This document shows positions 5,876-9,156 of a stretch of DNA of 9,156 bases, piece after piece. Below the pieces are notes generated by a model. The model did not search any database. It was not told the origin of the DNA and worked only from the letters and a program-made list of their open reading frames with translations. The DNA is taken from positions 1-9,156 of the forward strand of contig SCUC01000045.1 of the NCBI GenBank assembly GCA_004322375.1, given 5' to 3'. Position numbers and translations under genes: made by a program. The stretch is from Bacteroidota bacterium. GTDB taxonomy: Bacteria > Bacteroidota > Ignavibacteria > UBA10030 > SZUA-254. Each line of letters opens with the position of its first letter. The stretch's first letter is position 1.

Positions 5876-6904
5876 CAGATAGTAGAATGCGTCCCCAACT
5901 TTAGCGAGGGGAAAGACCAAACCATTATTAACGAAATTGCCGAAAGCATCAAGCGCGTGAAGGGCGTGAAGCTTCTGAGCGTCGAGCCGGACAAGGATTA
6001 CAATAGATGCGTTGTAACCTTCGTCGGCGAGCCGGAAGCGGTGCGCGACGCGGCGTTCGCCTCGACAAAAAAAGCGGCTGAGCTGATTGACATGCAGAAC
6101 CACAAGGGCGAGCATCCGCGGCTTGGAGCGACAGACGTTGTGCCGTTTATCCCCGTTTCGGGCGTAACGATGCAGGATTGCGTGAAGCTTGCCCGGGAAT
6201 ACGGAACGCGCGTTGCATCGGAACTAAACATTCCCATCTATTTATATGAAGAAGCCGCGCGAATGCCGGAACGGAAAAATCTCGCGACAATCAGGAAAGG
6301 GGAGTATGAACATCTCCGCGAAAAATTGAAGGACACGGTATGGAAGCCTGATTTCGGCGAGCCGGTATTCAACGCGAAATCCGGCGCGACGGTAACAGGC
6401 GCGCGGTTCTTTTTGATTGCGTACAATGTGAACCTCGCGACCAACAACAAAGATGCCGCGCACGAAATTGCCCTGCGGATTCGCGAAAGCGGGAAGACGA
6501 CAAAACATCCCGACGGCACAAAGACAACCGTTCCCGGCTCGCTCAAGTTTGTGAAAGCGATGGGCGTTCTGCTGGAACGATTCAACATCGCACAGGTTTC
6601 CATCAACCTGACGAATTATACGGTAACGCCTCCGCACGTTGCTTTTGAAGAAGTGAAGAAGGAAGCGCAATCGCTGGGAGTTGAAGTTACGGGAAGCGAA
6701 ATCGTCGGTCTCATCCCGAAAGAAGCCCTGCTCATGGCGGGAAAATTTTATGCAACATCTAATGAACCCATCCCCAAACCCCTTCCCTTGCAAACAAAGG
6801 AAGGGGAGAATGAGGCACTAATTCAGACGGCGATTGAAAAGTTGGGGTTGAGCCAGCTTGAGCCGTTTAATCCACAAAACAAAATTATTGAATACATGAT
6901 TTAA
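5870..6904 (+). CDS. ftcD: Glutamate formimidoyltransferase (formiminotransferase)
   Basis: The cytosolic enzyme transfers the formimino group from N-formimino-L-glutamate to tetrahydrofolate, giving glutamate and 5-formimino-tetrahydrofolate. The 344-residue protein corresponds to the transferase half of animal FTCD. Signatures are VPNFSEGKD (8-16), HKGEHPRLGATDVVPFIPVS (78-97) with catalytic-type His82, PIYLYEEAA (122-130), KSGATVTGARFFLIAYNVNL (170-189) and INLTNYTVTPPH (245-256). The C-terminus IEKLGL to IIEYMI aligns with the end of the animal transferase domain. The start is TTG: it gives the expected MKQIVECVPNF beginning, and the first internal ATG is residue 75. Residues about 299-312 (including PKPLPLQTKEGE) are encoded by a palindromic insertion and look foreign to the family; the flanking helices are intact, so activity may be kept. 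The cyclodeaminase gene follows after 7 bp. Confidence 0.95.
   Translation: MKQIVECVPNFSEGKDQTIINEIAESIKRVKGVKLLSVEPDKDYNRCVVTFVGEPEAVRDAAFASTKKAAELIDMQNHKGEHPRLGATDVVPFIPVSGVTMQDCVKLAREYGTRVASELNIPIYLYEEAARMPERKNLATIRKGEYEHLREKLKDTVWKPDFGEPVFNAKSGATVTGARFFLIAYNVNLATNNKDAAHEIALRIRESGKTTKHPDGTKTTVPGSLKFVKAMGVLLERFNIAQVSINLTNYTVTPPHVAFEEVKKEAQSLGVEVTGSEIVGLIPKEALLMAGKFYATSNEPIPKPLPLQTKEGENEALIQTAIEKLGLSQLEPFNPQNKIIEYMI
6779..6806 (+). repeat. Palindromic element inserted in frame within ftcD
   Basis: The arms CCCCTTCC (6779-6786) and GGAAGGGG (6799-6806) pair perfectly; one mismatch and three further pairs close on the loop CAAA. The 28-nt hairpin is read through as PLPLQTKEGE. Its sequence type, a CCCC-rich arm and a GGGG-rich arm, resembles dispersed intergenic palindromes of FCB and cyanobacterial genomes and, in behaviour, Rickettsia palindromic elements that insert inside genes. 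The family assignment is inference. Confidence 0.7.
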
Positions 6905-6911
6905 GGACCTT

Positions 6912-7544
6912 ATGCTTACAGAACAAACACTCAATTCGTTTCTCGATGAACTTGCTTCCAGCTCGCCCGCGCCGGGCGGGGGAAGCGTTGCCGCTCTTTC
7001 CGGGGCGCTCGGCGCCGCGCTGACCGCGATGGTATGCAACCTCACTATCGGCAAGAAGAAATACGCCGAGGTGGAAGGAGAGATGCGCGACATCCTTGAA
7101 AAGGCGGAAGACCTGCGCAGCCATTTTACCGTGCTGATTGACAAGGATACGGAGGCATTTAACAAGGTGATGGAGGCATACAGCCTGCCGAAAGAGACCG
7201 AGCAGCAAAAAGCCCTGCGCTCCGTTGCCATCCAGGGGACGATGAAAGAAGCCGCGCTCGTTCCTCTTGAAGTGATGAAGCACGTTATTGACGCGCTCGC
7301 CCTCGCGAGCATTGTCGCCGAGAAAGGGAACGCAAGCTCGGCAAGCGATGCAGGCGTAAGCGCGATTATGCTCCACGCCGCCTGCGAATCCGCCGCGCTG
7401 AACGTGAGCATCAACCTCGCCTCCATCTCCGACAAAAATTTTGTGAGCTGGAAAGATGAGGAAGTTACCTCTCTCTTAAAAACAAGCAAAGCAAGAGCGG
7501 AGGGGATTGTCGCGATTGTGAGGAAGAAGATTGGGGGGATGTGA
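6912..7544 (+). CDS. fchA: Formimidoyltetrahydrofolate cyclodeaminase
   Basis: The 210-residue enzyme of the FTCD_C family removes ammonia from 5-formimino-tetrahydrofolate to give 5,10-methenyl-tetrahydrofolate, the step after FtcD. Diagnostic motifs are SPAPGGGSVAAL (18-29), LIDKDTEAF (75-83) and GNASSASDAGV (139-149), in an all-helical protein of usual length. ATG at 6912 follows the ftcD stop by 7 bp; AAGGA (6903-6907) overlaps that stop, so the two are translationally linked. In animals the two activities are fused in one protein. The last 40 residues (from Ser171) lie in a 125-bp segment that recurs downstream (8128-8252), so this gene may be a chimera whose original 3' end was displaced. 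The symbol is used by family custom; some FTCD_C members act instead as methenyl-tetrahydrofolate cyclohydrolases. Confidence 0.93.
   Translation: MLTEQTLNSFLDELASSSPAPGGGSVAALSGALGAALTAMVCNLTIGKKKYAEVEGEMRDILEKAEDLRSHFTVLIDKDTEAFNKVMEAYSLPKETEQQKALRSVAIQGTMKEAALVPLEVMKHVIDALALASIVAEKGNASSASDAGVSAIMLHAACESAALNVSINLASISDKNFVSWKDEEVTSLLKTSKARAEGIVAIVRKKIGGM
7420..7544 (+). repeat. Copy A of the 125-bp direct repeat (3' end of fchA)
   Basis: This segment forms the 3' end of the intact fchA, up to and including its TGA stop. It matches 8128-8252 at 117 of 125 positions without gaps. Identity starts sharply at 7420 and ends at the stop codon. Confidence 0.95.
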
Positions 7545-7570
7545 GGAATTCTACTTAACATTGTATAAGT

Positions 7571-7896
7571 ATGAAAACACGATACTATAAGGATTTATTT
7601 GGGCGAGACATCAGGCTTTCAGAAGAACGAATGAATCACATTAGGGAAACACACCCTGAATTAGCCAGACAATTATCCAGGTTAAAAGAAACCTTGCTTC
7701 AACCTGAATTCATTATTCGCTCAAAATCTGACTCCGAAGCCTCTTTATTCTATAAAAGTATGAAAAAACAACAGTTGGCGAAAAATATCTTTGTGTCGTT
7801 GTAAAAGGAAGCCAAGATGATTACTTTATATTAACAATGTATTTTACAGATACTATTAAACGTGGTGAGCTATTATGGACAAATCAAAAAAAGTAA
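7571..7896 (+). pseudogene. Frameshifted PBECR-like nuclease-fold toxin gene
   Basis: The first frame (ATG 7571 to stop 7804) encodes 77 residues, including LFGRDIRLSEERMNHIRETH, PELARQLSRLKETLL, IIRSKSD and LFYKSM. It then leaves the family pattern at a run of six A (7763-7768). A seventh A would join it to the frame that continues through GEKYLCVVVK, DDYFILTMYF and TDTIKRGELLW to the stop at 7894-7896, making a normal protein of about 108 residues. The whole resembles small phage-Barnase-EndoU-Colicin-RelE-like (PBECR) nuclease-fold proteins, often found beside DUF2283 genes. The restored 3' end overlaps the DUF2283 start by 22 bp, as expected for a coupled pair. The frameshift may be a real inactivation or a homopolymer sequencing error. 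No good ribosome site precedes ATG 7571. The family call is from motif memory; the toxin role is inferred. Confidence 0.75.
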
Positions 7897-8096
7897 AAAT
7901 ATGGTATGATAAAGAAGGGGATTATTTGGAGGTAATCTTTGAAAAGAAAAAAGGTTTTTTCAAAGAGACTGCAAATGATGCCGTTATGGAAAAAGTTGAC
8001 CTTGATGGAAAAGTCATCGGGTTTTCTATTCTTCACGTAAGCTCATTGGCTATGCAGAAGCCATTATCTGTTACACTAAAGAGTAAGGTTGCTTAG
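7875..8096 (+). CDS. DUF2283 domain protein, probable antitoxin-like partner
   Basis: The 73-residue protein matches DUF2283 along its length: VKIWYDKEGDYLEVIF (8-23), an acidic-basic middle (KKGFFKETANDAVMEKVD) and DGKVIGFSILHVSSL (44-58). The family has no proven biochemical function; its genes often sit beside small nuclease-fold genes, which suggests an antitoxin or immunity role. ATG at 7875 lies inside the end of the frame-corrected toxin gene (overlap 22 bp), and GGTGAG (7864-7869) is a reasonable ribosome site. The frame is intact although its partner is broken, the usual state of decaying toxin-antitoxin pairs. Its TAG stop is in the same frame as the displaced fchA end that begins about 30 bp later. 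Confidence 0.85.
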   Translation: MDKSKKVKIWYDKEGDYLEVIFEKKKGFFKETANDAVMEKVDLDGKVIGFSILHVSSLAMQKPLSVTLKSKVA

Positions 8097-8127
8097 AAAT
8101 CCGCACCAAAACCCCTTTTTTATATAA

Positions 8128-8252
8128 CCTCCATCTCCGACAAAAATTTTGTGAGCTGGAAAGATGAGGAAGTAACCTCTCTCTTAAAAACAAGCAAAGC
8201 AAGAGCGGAAGGGATTGTAGGAATGGTGAGGAGGAAGATTGGGGGGATGTAA
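8128..8252 (+). pseudogene. Displaced 3' end of fchA (copy B of the direct repeat)
   Basis: This is a second, start-less copy of the last 125 bp of fchA, still open and ending in TAA where copy A has TGA. There are 8 differences. One is in the stop codon. The other seven affect six codons: three codons are silent (GTT/GTA, GAG/GAA, GTC/GTA) and three are conservative (Ala/Gly, Ile/Met, Lys/Arg). That pattern suggests both copies were recently under selection as working coding sequence. It may be the original gene end pushed downstream, or a piece of a second cyclodeaminase gene. It should make no protein by itself because no start codon or upstream domain is attached. Confidence 0.9.
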
Positions 8253-8311
8253 GATGGTTAAGGTCCATGACCGCCCAGGAAATGTAGAAAAATGTATTGA
8301 ATATTGCACTG

Positions 8312-8343
8312 ATTGCTTTACTCACCGACTTTTAATAAATTTA
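8312..8343 (+). promoter_or_regulatory. Candidate Bacteroidota-type promoter for the 3'-terminal gene
   Basis: ATTG (8312-8315), a 20-nt spacer and TAAATTTA (8336-8343) fit TTTG / TAnnTTTG with one mismatch in each box. The start would lie near 8349, giving a 21-nt leader to the ATG at 8370. Confidence 0.4.
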
Positions 8344-8369
8344 GTCAACAAATAATGAGATAGTACGTT

Positions 8370-9156
8370 ATGAAAAAGCGTATAGTTTTATTCCTATTAA
8401 CAATAGTAATACTTGGTAACGATAGATTGATTGCACAAGAAGTTATAGAACAATCTATTGTTTATAGCGGAGATGGATTTCTCGCACGTTCTGATTGGGA
8501 AATTGCATCTTATGCGATTGACCATGCTTTACTAAATGGGAAATTTATCAACGGCTTTCATTGGCTGTGGACGATAAGTCTTACACTTTATGATGCAAGC
8601 ACAAAACAAATCATTCCATCGTCTGAGGGGGTGGTAATAGATTTCACGTTCATTGTTTGCCGAGCACAAATAGTGGAAGCACATCGAGAAGAATCTTGGT
8701 TTGATGTACAGACACTTAAATCTTATTACAATACGCGATACACTGTTAAATTTATGAAGATCAAACAAGAGTCACAATCTGTCTTATATAACGACTCTGA
8801 AATTACCTTATGTTCTACGCCTGATTATATCCCTGAAGAGAACTGCGCTTCCAATGTCCCGAATATAATCCCCCCTCATACGAAAAGTGTTGTAATTTCT
8901 ATTAGAGCCAGAAATTATGAAGACGAAAGGCAAGAGATAATTAGTGATGAAGACTGGTGGAATAAAAGACACTTAGATGTTTATCTCACCCCTAAAAATA
9001 AAGATGTAAAATTGAGCGGTGAAATTATGACTCGTGTAAAAGAGGAGGGTGCTTTAACTATTTTAAACTCTGCTCAAGTAGCTTTAAAACTAGGAATTGC
9101 AGAAAAAGAAGTTATTGAATTAATTGAAAAGAAACAGCTAAAAGGTAAAAAAATAG
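8370..9156 (+). CDS. Partial exported protein with a C-terminal helix-turn-helix-like segment
   Basis: The frame is open for 262 codons from ATG 8370 to the right edge. The first 22 residues are a signal peptide (MKKRIVLFLLTIVIL, likely cleavage after IAQ). The central part (about 25-225) is rich in beta-forming and aromatic residues and unfamiliar to me; it has four cysteines outside the signal peptide (97, 148, 159 and none beyond are obvious pairs). Residues 229-262, LTILNSAQVALKLG then IAEKEVIELIEKKQLKGKKI, resemble the excisionase/MerR-type DNA-binding helix-turn-helix (helix_turn_helix_17 style), which is unexpected in an exported protein. No strong ribosome site is seen, but a promoter candidate lies at 8312-8343. 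The gene is visibly AT-richer than the hut genes, possibly of different origin. That it is a real gene is likely; its function is unknown. Confidence 0.7.
   Translation, partial: MKKRIVLFLLTIVILGNDRLIAQEVIEQSIVYSGDGFLARSDWEIASYAIDHALLNGKFINGFHWLWTISLTLYDASTKQIIPSSEGVVIDFTFIVCRAQIVEAHREESWFDVQTLKSYYNTRYTVKFMKIKQESQSVLYNDSEITLCSTPDYIPEENCASNVPNIIPPHTKSVVISIRARNYEDERQEIISDEDWWNKRHLDVYLTPKNKDVKLSGEIMTRVKEEGALTILNSAQVALKLGIAEKEVIELIEKKQLKGKKI

Larger units (their letters stand above)
7545..8127 (+). mobile_element. Candidate cassette inserted at the 3' end of fchA, carrying a toxin/antitoxin-like pair
   Basis: This 583-bp stretch lies exactly between the two imperfect copies of the fchA 3' end and contains two small overlapping genes. 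It is AT-richer than the hut genes. The arrangement mirrors elements that integrate into the 3' end of a protein gene and supply a replacement end. No integrase, transposase, terminal inverted repeat or recombination site is visible, so the mechanism is open; homologous recombination with a foreign fragment is an alternative. Confidence 0.4.

Noticed and set aside
6818..7561. A 247-codon minus-strand frame opposite fchA.
   Set aside because: It is a shadow of fchA, which has family motifs throughout; no start signal or domain is seen in the opposite frame.
8254..8355. A 33-codon frame (ATG 8254 to TAA 8353-8355) just after the displaced fchA end, with a G-rich stretch upstream and three cysteines.
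   Set aside because: It is too short to support as a gene, resembles no family I know, and its apparent ribosome site is simply the end of the fchA copy.

Overview
The window looks like chromosomal DNA from a member of the Bacteroidota/Chlorobiota (FCB) group, perhaps Ignavibacteria-like. This is inferred from promoter-like sites resembling the Bacteroidota pattern (TTG-type -33, 20-bp spacer, TAnnTTTG-like -7), weak or absent Shine-Dalgarno sites, an ORF6N-domain gene, short-period repeats in an intergenic gap, and FCB-style lipoprotein and porin genes. No rRNA, tRNA, CRISPR array, integrase or transposase was seen.

Positions 1-4110 are mostly on the minus strand. A lipoprotein gene runs off the left edge. 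Upstream of it is a small antitoxin-like gene with its own candidate promoter. Next comes a tight gene string, in transcription order: a small exported protein of unknown function (4042-3641), an outer-membrane beta-barrel protein (3660-2662), a membrane-bound class III nucleotide cyclase with HAMP domain (2665-1277) and an ORF6N-domain DNA-binding protein (1266-682). The first three overlap and the fourth follows after 10 bp, suggesting a cell-envelope sensing or cAMP signalling operon.

Positions 4238-7544 are on the plus strand and hold the lower half of histidine degradation by the tetrahydrofolate route. HutI makes N-formimino-L-glutamate, FtcD moves the formimino group to tetrahydrofolate and releases glutamate, and FchA (cyclodeaminase) makes 5,10-methenyl-tetrahydrofolate and ammonia. 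The 295-bp hutI-ftcD gap is largely degenerate 7-nt-period repeats; they touch the hutI stop codon and contain the TTG start codon of ftcD. FtcD also carries an in-frame palindromic insertion near its C-terminus.

Positions 7420-8252 hold the most unusual structure. The last 125 bp of fchA recur 708 bp downstream (117/125 identical, still an open frame ending in a stop). Between the two copies is a small toxin/antitoxin-like pair: a PBECR-like nuclease-fold gene broken by a single-base poly-A frameshift, and an intact DUF2283 gene. This resembles an element that inserted at a gene's 3' end and supplied a replacement end, as e14/phage 21 do at icd, but no integrase is present.

Positions 8312-9156 hold a visibly AT-richer gene, cut by the right edge, for an exported protein whose C-terminus looks like an excisionase/MerR-type helix-turn-helix.
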